Counted from the stretch's first letter, positions 8,679 to 18,655 are shown. The stretch is DNA of 64,000 nt from an uncultured Tenacibaculum sp. (GCA_947501615.1 CANMWK010000015.1:62001-126000); one strand, 5' to 3'. Notes: generated by a model from the letters alone, not told the origin. Program-made: numbers and translations.

Positions 8679-9047
8679 ATGATCAAAACTCAAGCAAGTA
8701 CAGACGAATTAATCGCAACGATAATTAAAGGGATAGACGATGTTAAGGGAGAAGATATTCAATTACTAGACTTAAGAGAAATCGAAAATACAGTATGTGA
8801 TTATTTTGTAATTTGCACAGGAAATTCTAATACACAAGTTAATGCTATATCTGGTTCGGTACAGAAAGTAGTAAGCAAAGAACTAAAAGACAAACCATTT
8901 AATGTAGAAGGCCAAGGAAACTCTGAATGGGTTTTAATGGACTATGTAAATGTAGTGGTTCATATTTTTCAAAAACATGTTAGAGATTACTATGACATTG
9001 AAAGTCTTTGGGGCGACGCTAAAATTACCGCAATTAACCCAGCATAA
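8679..9047 (+). CDS. rsfS: Ribosomal silencing factor RsfS
   Basis: The 122-aa RsfS/Iojap family protein binds ribosomal protein uL14 and blocks subunit joining under nutrient limitation. Visible family features are the D-Y-F-V-I-C-T-G-N-S motif, the G-Q-G-N-S-E-W-V-L-M-D-Y stretch and V-V-H-I-F, followed by R-D-Y-Y-D-I-E-S-L-W-G-D-A. It is the first gene of an operon with ftsH (24-bp gap), a LUD gene, cdsA and an acyl-CoA-binding protein. Confidence 0.95.
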   Translation: MIKTQASTDELIATIIKGIDDVKGEDIQLLDLREIENTVCDYFVICTGNSNTQVNAISGSVQKVVSKELKDKPFNVEGQGNSEWVLMDYVNVVVHIFQKHVRDYYDIESLWGDAKITAINPA

Positions 9048-9071
9048 TTCTATAATTTTTCACCAACACTC

Positions 9072-11015
9072 ATGAGCGAAAAGAAAAAAAACACTTCAAA
9101 TTTTAATCTAGGTTCAAACTGGATTTATATCGTCCTGATACTATTTCTAATAGGAATGACTTTTTTCGGTAGATCTAGCGGATTTACAGAAGGTAAAGAT
9201 TTAAACTCTTCAACCTTTACAGAGATATTAAATAAAGATGATATTAAAGAAATTGTCATTCTAAATAATACAAGAGCTGAGATCTACATCAAAGAGAAAA
9301 GTATAGAAGGCAATGAAGAATATTCTAAAAAAGCAAAAAATCCATTTTATAGAAAAGGAAGTGCTTTATATGAATATAACTTTGGAGATTTACAAAATTT
9401 TGAAAACAAACTTGATGCTGCTAAAGCTAAACACGGTTTGTCTTTTAATTATGCCTATAAAGAGCCTATTAGTATTTTAGATACAATTATTGGTTTCTTA
9501 CCTTTTATTTTACTAATTGCCATATGGTTATTCTTTATGAAAAGAATGTCTGGTGGTGGAAGTGGAGCTGGTGGTGGCGGACAGATTTTCAACATTGGAA
9601 AATCTAGAGCTAAGCTTTTTGATGAAAACACTAAAGTAAAAACTACCTTTAAAAATGTAGCTGGTTTAGAAGGGGCTAAAGAAGAAGTACAAGAGATTGT
9701 TGATTTCTTAAAAAACCCTGAAAAATACACTAAACTAGGAGGTAAAATACCTAAAGGAGCTTTATTAGTAGGGCCTCCTGGAACGGGTAAAACTTTATTA
9801 GCAAAAGCTGTAGCTGGAGAAGCTGGTGTACCTTTCTTCTCTCTTTCTGGTTCAGATTTCGTAGAGATGTTTGTTGGTGTTGGAGCTTCTCGTGTACGTG
9901 ATTTATTCAAACAAGCAAAACAAAAGTCTCCTTCTATTATTTTTATTGATGAAATTGATGCAATTGGTAGAGCTCGTGGAAAAAATAGTATGACAGGTAG
10001 TAATGATGAACGAGAAAATACATTAAACCAGTTATTAACTGAAATGGATGGTTTTGGCACAGAATCTAATGTTATTGTTTTAGCGGCTACAAACCGTGCA
10101 GAAATACTAGATAAAGCCTTAATGCGTGCTGGTCGTTTTGATCGTCAAATTTATGTTGATTTACCTGACTTACATGAGCGTAAAGAAATTTTTGACGTAC
10201 ATATTAAACCATTAAAACTATCTAATGATGTTAAATTAGATTTCTTAGCACAACAAACTCCAGGGTTTTCTGGAGCAGATATTGCTAACTTATGTAATGA
10301 AGCAGCATTAATAGCAGCAAGAAATAATAAAACGGCTATTCACCATCAAGACTTTATGGATGCTGTAGATAGAATAGTTGGTGGTTTAGAAAAGAAAAAC
10401 AAAGTAATAACTCCTAGAGAAAAGAAAGTAATTGCTTATCATGAAGCTGGACATGCAACAGTAAGTTGGATGCTAGAATATGCCGCTCCATTAGTAAAAG
10501 TAACTATCGTTCCAAGAGGACAATCTTTAGGTGCTGCTTGGTATTTACCTGAAGAACGTAAAATTGTACAAACAGAGCAAATGCTGGACGAAATGTGTGC
10601 AACTATGGGTGGTAGAGCTGCTGAAAAATTAATTTTTGATAAAATTTCTACTGGAGCATTGAGTGACTTAGAAAAAGTAACTAAACAAGCACGTGCTATG
10701 GTAACAGTTTATGGTTTAAATGAAGAAGTTGGAAATGTTACCTATTATGATTCTTCTGGTAATGATTCTTTTGTGAAGCCTTACAGTGAAGAAACAGCTA
10801 AAACCATAGATAAAGAAATATCTAAAATTATTGAAGGACAATACCAAAGAGCTATTGAAATTTTAGATCAACATAAAGATAAATTAGATATTTTAGCTCA
10901 AAAGCTTCTTGAAAAAGAGGTCATTTTTAAAGATGATTTATTAGAAATTTTTGGTAAAAGACCTTTTGAAAAAGATGAAAAGATATCAGATGAATTAAGT
11001 GCATCAGAAGAATAA
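9072..11015 (+). CDS. ftsH: ATP-dependent zinc metalloprotease FtsH
   Basis: The 647-aa membrane protease degrades unneeded or damaged membrane and soluble proteins. There are two transmembrane segments, at about residues 17-33 and 134-156. Walker A G-P-P-G-T-G-K-T is at 234-241, Walker B F-I-D-E-I-D follows, the second-region-of-homology arginines lie in R-A-G-R-F-D-R, and the zinc site H-E-A-G-H is at 457-461. A glycine-rich linker (G-G-G-S-G-A-G-G-G-G) sits after the second membrane segment. It is the second gene of the rsfS operon. Confidence 0.98.
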   Translation: MSEKKKNTSNFNLGSNWIYIVLILFLIGMTFFGRSSGFTEGKDLNSSTFTEILNKDDIKEIVILNNTRAEIYIKEKSIEGNEEYSKKAKNPFYRKGSALYEYNFGDLQNFENKLDAAKAKHGLSFNYAYKEPISILDTIIGFLPFILLIAIWLFFMKRMSGGGSGAGGGGQIFNIGKSRAKLFDENTKVKTTFKNVAGLEGAKEEVQEIVDFLKNPEKYTKLGGKIPKGALLVGPPGTGKTLLAKAVAGEAGVPFFSLSGSDFVEMFVGVGASRVRDLFKQAKQKSPSIIFIDEIDAIGRARGKNSMTGSNDERENTLNQLLTEMDGFGTESNVIVLAATNRAEILDKALMRAGRFDRQIYVDLPDLHERKEIFDVHIKPLKLSNDVKLDFLAQQTPGFSGADIANLCNEAALIAARNNKTAIHHQDFMDAVDRIVGGLEKKNKVITPREKKVIAYHEAGHATVSWMLEYAAPLVKVTIVPRGQSLGAAWYLPEERKIVQTEQMLDEMCATMGGRAAEKLIFDKISTGALSDLEKVTKQARAMVTVYGLNEEVGNVTYYDSSGNDSFVKPYSEETAKTIDKEISKIIEGQYQRAIEILDQHKDKLDILAQKLLEKEVIFKDDLLEIFGKRPFEKDEKISDELSASEE

Positions 11016-11035
11016 TATAATCCAATAACTTTTAA

Positions 11036-11623
11036 ATGAATTTTTTAAGAAAGTTATTTAATATCGATAAAGAATCGTCTAACGATAAATTGATCAAAAA
11101 ACAACCTGTCAATTTATCTTTGGACGATTCTTTTGTTCATCATTTTATAAATAAAGGAGGTAAATTTTTGTACTGTACAAGAATAGAAGAAGTTGTACAT
11201 AACTTAAACTATATTGTTGCAGAAAATGAATGGATTGACATCTGTTGTAATGATATCGATTTATTAAAGTTAACTACAGATATTCCTGTAATTATAAATG
11301 AAAAGTTTAATCAAAACATGCCTATATTTGCAGGTTGTGAACATTTAATTGCAAATACAGGTGAAATTTTATTTTCTTCTAACCAATTGGGGAGTCAAAA
11401 ATTAGCTGAACTTTCTACTAATTTTATTGTATACGCTACAACCAGTCAATTGGTTAAAAATACAGGAGAGGGTTTAACAGGAATCAAAATGAATTTTAGA
11501 GGTAATTTACCAACAAATATAAGTTCAGTAAAGAACTATGATCTTTCTTATACTGATGATAATATTTTAGAATTTAATGGAAATTCTAAAAACTTATATT
11601 TAATATTATTTGAAGATTTATAG
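11036..11623 (+). CDS. LUD-domain (LutC-like) protein
   Basis: The 195-aa protein resembles the LUD/LutC group found between ftsH and cdsA in Flavobacteriia. It has the A-G-C-E-H-L-I-A-N-T-G-E-I-L core and the F-I-V-Y-A-T-T-S-Q-L-V motif. LutC takes part in lactate oxidation, but no lutA or lutB is nearby, so a lactate role is unproven. The gene is 20 bp after ftsH and 2 bp before cdsA, so it is firmly part of this operon. Confidence 0.65.
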   Translation: MNFLRKLFNIDKESSNDKLIKKQPVNLSLDDSFVHHFINKGGKFLYCTRIEEVVHNLNYIVAENEWIDICCNDIDLLKLTTDIPVIINEKFNQNMPIFAGCEHLIANTGEILFSSNQLGSQKLAELSTNFIVYATTSQLVKNTGEGLTGIKMNFRGNLPTNISSVKNYDLSYTDDNILEFNGNSKNLYLILFEDL

Positions 11624-11625
11624 TT

Positions 11626-12423
11626 ATGAGTAATTTTTTAACAAGAATTATTTCGGCATTTGTATATGCTGCACTTTTTATCTTCTGCATTATGTATTCA
11701 AAAGAAAGTTATATTATATTAATTTCAATTTTTGGATGCATTTCTCTCTGGGAGTTTTCTAAAATAATAAACACTAGAGAAGTTTTACTGTTTGTTCCTC
11801 TACTCTTTGGAACAGTATATCTAAAATATATTGGAAAACTTCCTGTACATACTGATGTTGCAATTTTGAGTATTTCAATACTCTGCTTGTTATACTTAAT
11901 TATCAACTTATACAATCAAAAGATAACTCCAAGAACACTGACAAATCGATTATTTTTAACACTTAGCTATATTATCATTCCGTTTGTTTTTTTAGCATTT
12001 ATCCCTTTTACGAATAATGATTATACGCCTCAATTAATAGTATTCATTATATGTATTATATGGACAAATGATAGCTTTGCGTATTTAGTTGGGAAGAATT
12101 TTGGAAAACGAAAGTTATTTGAACGAATATCACCTAAAAAAACTATTGAAGGTTTTATCGGTGGTCTTTTCTTTTCCTTACTTATGGGACTCTTTATCGG
12201 TATGTATACTAATATATTACATTTAAGTAATTGGATTATAATAGCCTTAATTGTTTCTGTTTTTGGCACCTATGGTGATTTAGTAGAGAGTAAATTCAAA
12301 CGTTTAGCTAATGTTAAAGATAGCGGAACAATAATGCCAGGACATGGTGGACTGTTAGATCGATTAGATAGCTTGTTTTTCCTTGCGCCCTTCGTATATT
12401 TGTATATACACTTTTGTATATAA
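11626..12423 (+). CDS. cdsA: Phosphatidate cytidylyltransferase
   Basis: The 265-aa polytopic membrane enzyme makes CDP-diacylglycerol from phosphatidate and CTP, the branch point of phospholipid synthesis. The CdsA signature is present near the C-terminus: G-D-L-V-E-S-K-F-K-R, then K-D-S-G-T-I-M-P-G-H-G-G-L-L-D-R-L-D. About seven hydrophobic segments precede it. It is tightly linked to the LUD gene (2 bp) and the acyl-CoA-binding protein gene (2 bp). Confidence 0.95.
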   Translation: MSNFLTRIISAFVYAALFIFCIMYSKESYIILISIFGCISLWEFSKIINTREVLLFVPLLFGTVYLKYIGKLPVHTDVAILSISILCLLYLIINLYNQKITPRTLTNRLFLTLSYIIIPFVFLAFIPFTNNDYTPQLIVFIICIIWTNDSFAYLVGKNFGKRKLFERISPKKTIEGFIGGLFFSLLMGLFIGMYTNILHLSNWIIIALIVSVFGTYGDLVESKFKRLANVKDSGTIMPGHGGLLDRLDSLFFLAPFVYLYIHFCI

Positions 12424-12425
12424 AT

Positions 12426-12686
12426 ATGGGCTCCGACTTAGATACGCTTTTTTCTGATGCTTTTTCTAGGGCAAATAGTACTAAAAAGAAATTTGCTCCA
12501 GATATACAGTTACGCCTATATGCATATTACAAACAAGCTACAAAAGGAGATAATTTCTCATTTAATAATGATGACGATAATTTAAAAAATGCGTTTAAAT
12601 TTAATGCTTGGATTCAATTAAAGGGTATGGATGAAAATGAAGCTAAGGAAAATTATATTGAATTAGTGAATTCAATTTTAAAATAG
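12426..12686 (+). CDS. Acyl-CoA-binding protein (ACBP)
   Basis: The 86-aa four-helix ACBP carries the conserved L-R-L-Y-A-Y-Y-K-Q-A-T-K-G-D and K-F-N-A-W-I-Q-L-K-G-M-D motifs that bind the CoA phosphate and acyl chain. It buffers long-chain acyl-CoA, which fits its position right after cdsA. An ATG at 12414 inside cdsA is in the same frame, but the one at 12426 gives the usual length and a non-overlapping junction. Confidence 0.9.
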   Translation: MGSDLDTLFSDAFSRANSTKKKFAPDIQLRLYAYYKQATKGDNFSFNNDDDNLKNAFKFNAWIQLKGMDENEAKENYIELVNSILK

Positions 12687-12870
12687 ATAATACATTGATG
12701 AGAACCTGAACTCATTTAAGATTCTCATTATAAATTAAATTATAGTTTGCTAGAGTTATGAGATTCCGAAGTACTCAAACAAGTTTAATATAGATAAATT
12801 CGGAATAACGTAAAATAAATAATAAAGTAATTAGTATTAATTTAACCAATAATCTAAAATAAGATTCAAG

Positions 12871-13497
12871 ATGAACAAATTTCTAACTATTGTAAGTATT
12901 GTAGCATTATCTTTACAATTTACTTCATGCAAATCAGAAGCTAAAAAGGAAGAAAAAAAAGAAGTTGAAACACCTATTGAAAAAACAGCTCCTTTTGCAA
13001 TAAAAAATGCAACTAACAGTATTAATTTCACAGCGTATAAAACTACGGATAAAGTACCTGTAAAAGGAATTTTTAAAAAAATAGAAATTACAAGTGGTGG
13101 AGAAGGTAACTCTATTAAAGAAGCAATGAATGGTGCTGAATTTAAAATCCCTGTAAGCACTATAGAGACTAAAGATAATGGGAGAAACTTAAAAATTAGA
13201 AAGTTTTTCTTTGGTATAATGGCGAATACAATTGACTTAACAGGAAAAATCACTATTGAAAATGATAGTTTAGGTACTGCTGAATTCACGATGAATAGTG
13301 TTACTGAAAAACTACCTTTTAAGTATGATATTAAGGGTAAAGTATTTTCGATGAATACAATTATGGATATCAATAAATGGAATGCTAAAAGCGCTGTAGA
13401 TTCATTAAATGTTGCTTGTAAAGATTTACATAAAGGTGCAGATGGTGTTTCTAAAACATGGAGTGAAGTTACTATTAGTGTAACATCTACTTTCTAA
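12871..13497 (+). CDS. YceI-family lipoprotein
   Basis: The 208-aa product has a lipoprotein signal peptide with lipidation Cys20 (L-Q-F-T-S-C), a charged Lys/Glu linker and a YceI-like domain that binds isoprenoid-type lipids in other bacteria. The beta-barrel pattern is seen in I-N-F-T-A-Y-K-T and V-K-G-I-F-K-K-I, with V-S-T-I-E-T-K-D-N-G-R-N as the usual V-x-s-i-x-T-x-x-x-x-R-D region. The gene is monocistronic and ends at a strong terminator. The ligand is unknown. Confidence 0.82.
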   Translation: MNKFLTIVSIVALSLQFTSCKSEAKKEEKKEVETPIEKTAPFAIKNATNSINFTAYKTTDKVPVKGIFKKIEITSGGEGNSIKEAMNGAEFKIPVSTIETKDNGRNLKIRKFFFGIMANTIDLTGKITIENDSLGTAEFTMNSVTEKLPFKYDIKGKVFSMNTIMDINKWNAKSAVDSLNVACKDLHKGADGVSKTWSEVTISVTSTF

Positions 13498-13516
13498 AAA
13501 AATTTAACCAATACGT

Positions 13517-13545
13517 AAAGCCTCAGTTGTTCTGAGGCTTTTTTA
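13517..13545. terminator. Bidirectional terminator between yceI-like gene and ACMSD
   Basis: Arms AAAGCCTCAG (13517-13526) and CTGAGGCTTT flank a 5-nt loop, with a T-run on the plus strand. It lies between convergent stops. Confidence 0.85.
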
Positions 13546-13546
13546 T

Positions 13547-14635
13547 TTAACTTAATATTTTATTGACCAATTCTTTTTTCTTTTCTTCATTATCTCCAAA
13601 CAGCCATTGTAAAACATTACATTGCCACATTTGATCTCTATGCTCTTGTGAAATAATTTCTCTATCTATAGCCAAATCTAAAATTTTCCCTGGATAAGAC
13701 GATTGTTTGTCACTCTCCATTTCACCTAATGGATAAGGATCATCTAAGCCAATTAATACTTGATTTACACCTTGATTTTTTATTAATAATTCTAAAGAAC
13801 CTGTATCGTGGACTAAAGTATCAAAGAAGATGTTTTTATGCCCTACTGCTTTTCTCGGGTGTTCCTTTCCTTCAAATAAATCGGGTCTTCCATCAAAACC
13901 TTGTATTCTTCTTCCTAAATTCATTTGCGCCAATTGTCCTCCATGAGCAAAACATATTCTCATGTTTGGGTACTTTTCATAATAACCATTAAGTGTTAAA
14001 AAATGATATGCATCAGCACACTGAGCTAACATCCATATCAAATGAAAACGCCAACTCGTGTTTTCTAATTTGATAAACTTTTCACCATCATAAGGATGTA
14101 CTTCAACAGCTAAATTATATTTATCAGCCAACTCAAAAATAGGCTCATTCTCTTCATCAAAAATACAACGCCAAGTTCCAATTGTATCCATGTAATGCGT
14201 AGGCAAACACAATAAATTCATACCTAGTTGTTCTACACATCGTTCAATTTCCCAACAAGCACCTCTTACAAAACCAGGATGTACTACAAAACCACAAGTA
14301 AATTTACTTGGGTGATCTTGCTGAATACGTGCATTAAAATCATTTTGAAAACGTAAAGCCTGCTTCATTTCTTCAAGACGTAATCCATTCCCATATAACT
14401 GAGAAAGATTTAAAACTACAGCATGATCTATTTTGAAATGATCCATCCAAGCTAACTTCTCATTTAAAAAGAAACTTGAATCTGTTACTGGTCTTTTCCA
14501 GTTTTTTTGTAACATGAATTTTTTATCCTTATCCACCCAAAAAATTCCTTTGTCTTTCATAAACTGAGGAATTTCTTCAGGATAAGGAAGCAAATGCGAA
14601 TGCCCATTAATTCTTAGTTTTCGTTTAGCTTGCAT
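13547..14635 (-). CDS. 2-amino-3-carboxymuconate-6-semialdehyde decarboxylase (ACMSD)
   Basis: This amidohydrolase-superfamily enzyme of the kynurenine pathway removes CO2 from ACMS and so diverts it from quinolinate and NAD formation toward 2-aminomuconate. Zinc ligands are seen as N-G-H-S-H at residues 10-14, a His in V-E-V-H-P-Y and an Asp in G-L-D-D-P-Y-P-L. At 362 aa it is slightly longer than the ~335-aa typical form. The HAAO gene that makes its substrate lies 69 bp upstream on the same strand, so an operon is likely. Confidence 0.92.
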   Translation of the reverse strand: MQAKRKLRINGHSHLLPYPEEIPQFMKDKGIFWVDKDKKFMLQKNWKRPVTDSSFFLNEKLAWMDHFKIDHAVVLNLSQLYGNGLRLEEMKQALRFQNDFNARIQQDHPSKFTCGFVVHPGFVRGACWEIERCVEQLGMNLLCLPTHYMDTIGTWRCIFDEENEPIFELADKYNLAVEVHPYDGEKFIKLENTSWRFHLIWMLAQCADAYHFLTLNGYYEKYPNMRICFAHGGQLAQMNLGRRIQGFDGRPDLFEGKEHPRKAVGHKNIFFDTLVHDTGSLELLIKNQGVNQVLIGLDDPYPLGEMESDKQSSYPGKILDLAIDREIISQEHRDQMWQCNVLQWLFGDNEEKKKELVNKILS

Positions 14636-14704
14636 GAAGTCGTTTTAAAGTTTTTAGTTTTTCAAATTACAATTAATACTAATTGAATTAGTATGTAGTA
14701 TAAA

Positions 14705-15226
14705 TTATTTCTTTGGAGCTTCCATTATTGTTCCACAATTTGAACAAGTACATTTTTCTTGATCTGAATAATATTTATCAAAGATAATTGGCATATCTGT
14801 TTCTATATTATCTAATGCAAACTCTTCTCGATACAAAGGTGTACCACAATTTTCACAATACCACTCCAAAGCATCTAACATGCCTTCAGATCTTGGATAC
14901 TCGATAACTAAACCAACTGTATTTTCTTTACGTTGAGGAGAATGCGGGACTTTTGCTGGTAATAAATAAATATCTCCTTCATTTATTTCAACATCAATCA
15001 TCTCCCCTTTTTCATCAATAATTTTCAATACCATATCTCCTTCTACTTGATAGAAAAATTCTGGTGTTTCGTTATAATGATAATCTTTTCTATTATTTGG
15101 TCCGCCAACAACCATTACAATATATTCTCCATTATCCCAAACCTGTTTGTTTCCCACAGGAGGTTTCAATAAATGGCGATGTTCATCTATCCATTTTTTA
15201 AAGTTTAAAGGTTGTACTAAGCCCAT
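14705..15226 (-). CDS. 3-hydroxyanthranilate 3,4-dioxygenase
   Basis: The 173-aa cupin dioxygenase opens the ring of 3-hydroxyanthranilate. Iron ligands are in the Y-H-Y-N-E-T-P-E-F-F motif (His, Glu) and V-P-H-S-P. The C-terminal rubredoxin-like site, C-E-N-C and C-S-N-C, is intact, as in bacterial type enzymes with a second iron. It precedes ACMSD, the next pathway step. The upstream region holds two AAATAATACG direct repeats that may be part of its control region. Confidence 0.95.
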   Translation of the reverse strand: MGLVQPLNFKKWIDEHRHLLKPPVGNKQVWDNGEYIVMVVGGPNNRKDYHYNETPEFFYQVEGDMVLKIIDEKGEMIDVEINEGDIYLLPAKVPHSPQRKENTVGLVIEYPRSEGMLDALEWYCENCGTPLYREEFALDNIETDMPIIFDKYYSDQEKCTCSNCGTIMEAPKK

Positions 15227-15271
15227 AATTCTGTTAAATTTAGATTATAAATTTAATTAAAAGTGAAAAGA

Positions 15272-15299
15272 AAATAATACGTTAAAGTTAAATAATACG
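15272..15299. repeat. Direct repeats AAATAATACG upstream of HAAO
   Basis: Two exact 10-bp copies (15272-15281 and 15290-15299) are spaced 18 bp start to start in the divergent gap between HAAO and the CPBP gene. They may be operator half-sites or degenerate -7 elements; this is inference. Confidence 0.3.
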
Positions 15300-15359
15300 A
15301 GTAACATTTTTTTAGGAGTGTCGTCTGTACAGTAAAACTACTTTAAAACTCAACCTATA

Positions 15360-16127
15360 ATGACTAAAAAAACATTTATGAATCAGATTATTATCTTTAT
15401 AAGTGCTCTTTTTTGCATCCTTTTTTCCCGAGAGTTTATTTCTTTTTGGATGATCGAAAATAATATAACATCATATAAAATTCACACTATTGCAAGTACA
15501 ATTGCTAACTTCATTTTAATTCTAATTTCATGGATTTTAATCAGAAGAAATAAGTTATTCAAATTAGCAGGAATTAAAGATGCTAAACTTCAAAAATGGC
15601 ATTTACTAATCTTCCCATCAATATACTTAGGCTTACTAAGTTTAATTTTTATGGATGATATTTCTATGGATTTATCCAGCACAGATTTACTTATTTACTT
15701 ACTATACTCTTTATCTATTGGTTTTGCTGAAGAATTTAGTATTCGAGGTTTTTTACAATCACACCTTATCCAATATTTTGGTAATTCTAAAAAAGCAATA
15801 TTTAATGCTATTTTAGTCTCTTCCTTGTTCTTTGGATGTATACATTTTATCAATTTTGAAAGTGGTATCTATGGAGAATTATCTCAGGTCTGTTATGCAA
15901 CTTTTATCGGTTTCATGTTTGGTGCATTATTGTTTGTTACTAAAAGAATTTATCCTTTAATCATAATTCATACTGTCTTTGATTTTTTTATGGATTTAGA
16001 TACCGTAGGAGTTCCAATTATTGAAAAAATCAGTGAAACTACATCACTAGAAAGTGCAATTATCGGTACTTTATTAACACTGCCTTGCTTTATTTATGGT
16101 TTAATCATAGTAAAAAAACAGTATTAA
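15360..16127 (+). CDS. CPBP-family intramembrane metalloprotease
   Basis: The 255-aa polytopic membrane protein has the three CPBP (CAAX protease/Abi) motifs: E-E-F-S-I-R (EExxxR), F-G-C-I-H (FxxxH) and H-T-V-F-D (HxxxD). The substrate is unknown; members act in protein processing or bacteriocin self-immunity. It sits alone on the plus strand between halves of the kynurenine cluster, followed by a penicillin acylase gene after 145 bp. A weak inverted repeat (TTTAGTG/CACTAAA at 16148-16168) may end its transcript. Confidence 0.88.
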   Translation: MTKKTFMNQIIIFISALFCILFSREFISFWMIENNITSYKIHTIASTIANFILILISWILIRRNKLFKLAGIKDAKLQKWHLLIFPSIYLGLLSLIFMDDISMDLSSTDLLIYLLYSLSIGFAEEFSIRGFLQSHLIQYFGNSKKAIFNAILVSSLFFGCIHFINFESGIYGELSQVCYATFIGFMFGALLFVTKRIYPLIIIHTVFDFFMDLDTVGVPIIEKISETTSLESAIIGTLLTLPCFIYGLIIVKKQY

Positions 16128-16272
16128 GACTCTCTTATTCTGATAAATTTAGTGTGAAAATCACTAAATCTTGATAAATCTGTTTTTTAATGAAACTAAA
16201 TAATTATTTAACTTGTATATTTAGCCATTGCTAAGTTAAACAAGAACTTACTATAATTAGCATTCATTAAAA

Positions 16273-18627
16273 ATGAAAAAAAAAATAATAATTGCATTAT
16301 CTATCCTTTTAATTATAGCTATTACTGCAGTTATCTGGATAAAAAACAGTAACAACTTTAAACGAGAAGGAAAATTTGAAATAAGCATTAATGAAAAACC
16401 AATCAAAATTACTCGTGATGAAAATGGTATTGCTTATGTAATTGCAGAAAATAAAGCTGATCTTTTTAGAGGGCAAGCTTTTGTAACCGCTCAAGACCGA
16501 TTATTTCAAATGGAATTTTATAGGGCTTTAATTAAAGGTAAAGCTTCAGAATTAGTAGGAACATCAATGCTAGATTCTGATATTAAAATAAGAGTTCTTG
16601 ACATTTATGGAAATGCAAAAAGAAGTTATGCCTATCTGAATCAGGAAACTAAAAATATTTTACAATGGTATTGTGAAGGATATAATGAATACCTTCGAGT
16701 TGCTAAAGATGAGTACCCTGTTGAATTAAGTTTATTGAACATTACTCCTACTCAACTTTTACCAGAAGATATTATGTCTGTAGTTCACTTTGTAGGATTA
16801 TTCCAAGGGCAAAATATGGACGATGAAATTATTAGTCTTAATTTAGGTGCACGGTTTAAAAATGCTTCTGAACTATTACCACTTTCTATTAATATAGATA
16901 GAACTAAACCTTTAAAATTCGATGCTACTTTAAAAAATGATGCTTCAGCCAATAAACTTGCCTATACCAAATTACCATCTCCTTTAATTCCATATCCTAA
17001 ATTAGGTTCTAATAATTGGGTGCTTTCTGGAAAGAAAACACAATCTGGCAAGCCTATATTAGCTAACGATCCGCATGTAGATTCTAGAATTTTACCAGGG
17101 CTATTTCATCCTATAGGGTTGGTTTGTCCAGAATTTAAAGCTGTTGGTATTTCTACGCCTGGAATTCCTGGGTTACTATCTGGTCGAAATGAATTTGTTT
17201 CTTTTGGTGTAACTAATGCTTATGGTGATAGTCAAGATTTATTTATTGAAAACGTAAATGGAGATTTTTATGTAGAAAACAATAAAAAGATTCCTTTAGA
17301 AACTAGAAAGGAAATCATAAAAGTTAAAGACAGTAGTACTATCGAATTTACAGTGAGATCAACAAAAAGAGGCCCGATTATCTCAGACTTTCCAATTTTT
17401 AATGTACTAACAAAAGATGCTATTAGTTTACGTTGGACTTTAGCCGAAACTCAAAGTAAAGGCATTGGACAAATTGCTTTACTTGAAACGAAGGATATTA
17501 CTTCTTTCAGAAAGGTATTAGGAAACATGGACAATATGTTTTACAATTATGTTTTTGCTGATGTACATGGAAATATTGCACATCAGGCAACTGGATTAAT
17601 TCCGGTGAGAAGAAATGCTAGTGGAGATTTCCCACAGGCTATTGACTCTTTAGATAATTGGAATGGATTTATACCTAAGAATGAATTACCTCATCTTATA
17701 AATCCTGAAAAAGGCTGGTTAGGAACTGCTAATCATGATACACGTCCAGATGATTATCCATATTACTATTCAAATCATTTTTCTCCATATTATAGATATG
17801 AAAGAATACAAGAACTTTTTGCTACAGATAAAAAATATAATGCTGATGAATCTTGGGAATTATTGTTTGATGTGAAAAATGTGCAAGCGCAAAAGCTTAA
17901 TCCAATATTCATAAAAGCATTACAAGAAAATGAAAATACTAAAGCACTAGCTGAAATTTTAAAATCTTGGGATTTAACTGAAGAGATTGATAAAGTTGGT
18001 GCAGCTGTTTATACGTTGTTATACAATGAATTGGTTTATCTTATTTTAAATGATGAATTACCTGACGAAGTAGAAGATATGTATTGGGAAAACTTATACT
18101 ACTGGAATCAAAGAATAGATGAAATGATACTTACCAATCATCGTTTTATTGACAATGTAAATACTCCTGAAAAAGAAAATTTAGCTCAGTTAATTATAGA
18201 AGCTGGAATTACAACTCAAAAAATATTAACTGAACGATTCGGTAACGATACTAAAAACTGGACTTGGGGTAAATTACATACTGTGAAATTTGCGAGTCCG
18301 ATTAAACAAAATGGTTTTGGAAGTGAGTTACTAGGTGGAGAAATATTGCCAAAAGCAGGATCTAATCAAACATTAAATAGAGGTGGTTTTTCTAAAAATA
18401 AAAACCACACTTTTGACACCTCTTGGTTTAGTGCTTTCCGCATGATTGCAGATATGAACGATAATGAAAAAATCATGGGAATTATTGCCGGAGGAAGTTC
18501 TGCAAGAGTTTTTCATCCTTACTATAAATCTCAACTTGAAAAATGGAATACCAAAGAATGGATTCCGTATTGGTTTTCAAAAGAAAAAATAGAAGAGCAC
18601 ACTAAATACGAGCTTATTTTAGAATAA
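16273..18627 (+). CDS. Penicillin acylase family N-terminal-nucleophile hydrolase
   Basis: The 784-aa precursor has an N-terminal membrane anchor or signal (residues 4-23). The alpha chain carries the A-Q-D-R-L-F-Q-M-E signature, and the autocatalytic beta-chain start is Gly245-Ser246 followed by N-N-W-V. A-N-D-P-H and the later L-N-R-G-G-F-S lie in the beta chain. Members hydrolyse amide-linked acyl groups (penicillins, N-acyl homoserine lactones, other amides); the substrate cannot be inferred. It is monocistronic and ends at its own terminator. Confidence 0.92.
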   Translation: MKKKIIIALSILLIIAITAVIWIKNSNNFKREGKFEISINEKPIKITRDENGIAYVIAENKADLFRGQAFVTAQDRLFQMEFYRALIKGKASELVGTSMLDSDIKIRVLDIYGNAKRSYAYLNQETKNILQWYCEGYNEYLRVAKDEYPVELSLLNITPTQLLPEDIMSVVHFVGLFQGQNMDDEIISLNLGARFKNASELLPLSINIDRTKPLKFDATLKNDASANKLAYTKLPSPLIPYPKLGSNNWVLSGKKTQSGKPILANDPHVDSRILPGLFHPIGLVCPEFKAVGISTPGIPGLLSGRNEFVSFGVTNAYGDSQDLFIENVNGDFYVENNKKIPLETRKEIIKVKDSSTIEFTVRSTKRGPIISDFPIFNVLTKDAISLRWTLAETQSKGIGQIALLETKDITSFRKVLGNMDNMFYNYVFADVHGNIAHQATGLIPVRRNASGDFPQAIDSLDNWNGFIPKNELPHLINPEKGWLGTANHDTRPDDYPYYYSNHFSPYYRYERIQELFATDKKYNADESWELLFDVKNVQAQKLNPIFIKALQENENTKALAEILKSWDLTEEIDKVGAAVYTLLYNELVYLILNDELPDEVEDMYWENLYYWNQRIDEMILTNHRFIDNVNTPEKENLAQLIIEAGITTQKILTERFGNDTKNWTWGKLHTVKFASPIKQNGFGSELLGGEILPKAGSNQTLNRGGFSKNKNHTFDTSWFSAFRMIADMNDNEKIMGIIAGGSSARVFHPYYKSQLEKWNTKEWIPYWFSKEKIEEHTKYELILE

Positions 18628-18655
18628 TAATTACGAATCGTTTTTATAAAAACAA

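Noticed and set aside
12698..12728. Inverted repeat ATGAGAA/TTCTCAT after the ACBP gene
   Set aside because: No T-run follows; not a convincing terminator.
16148..16168. Inverted repeat TTTAGTG/CACTAAA after the CPBP gene
   Set aside because: AT-rich short stem and distant T-run; weak.
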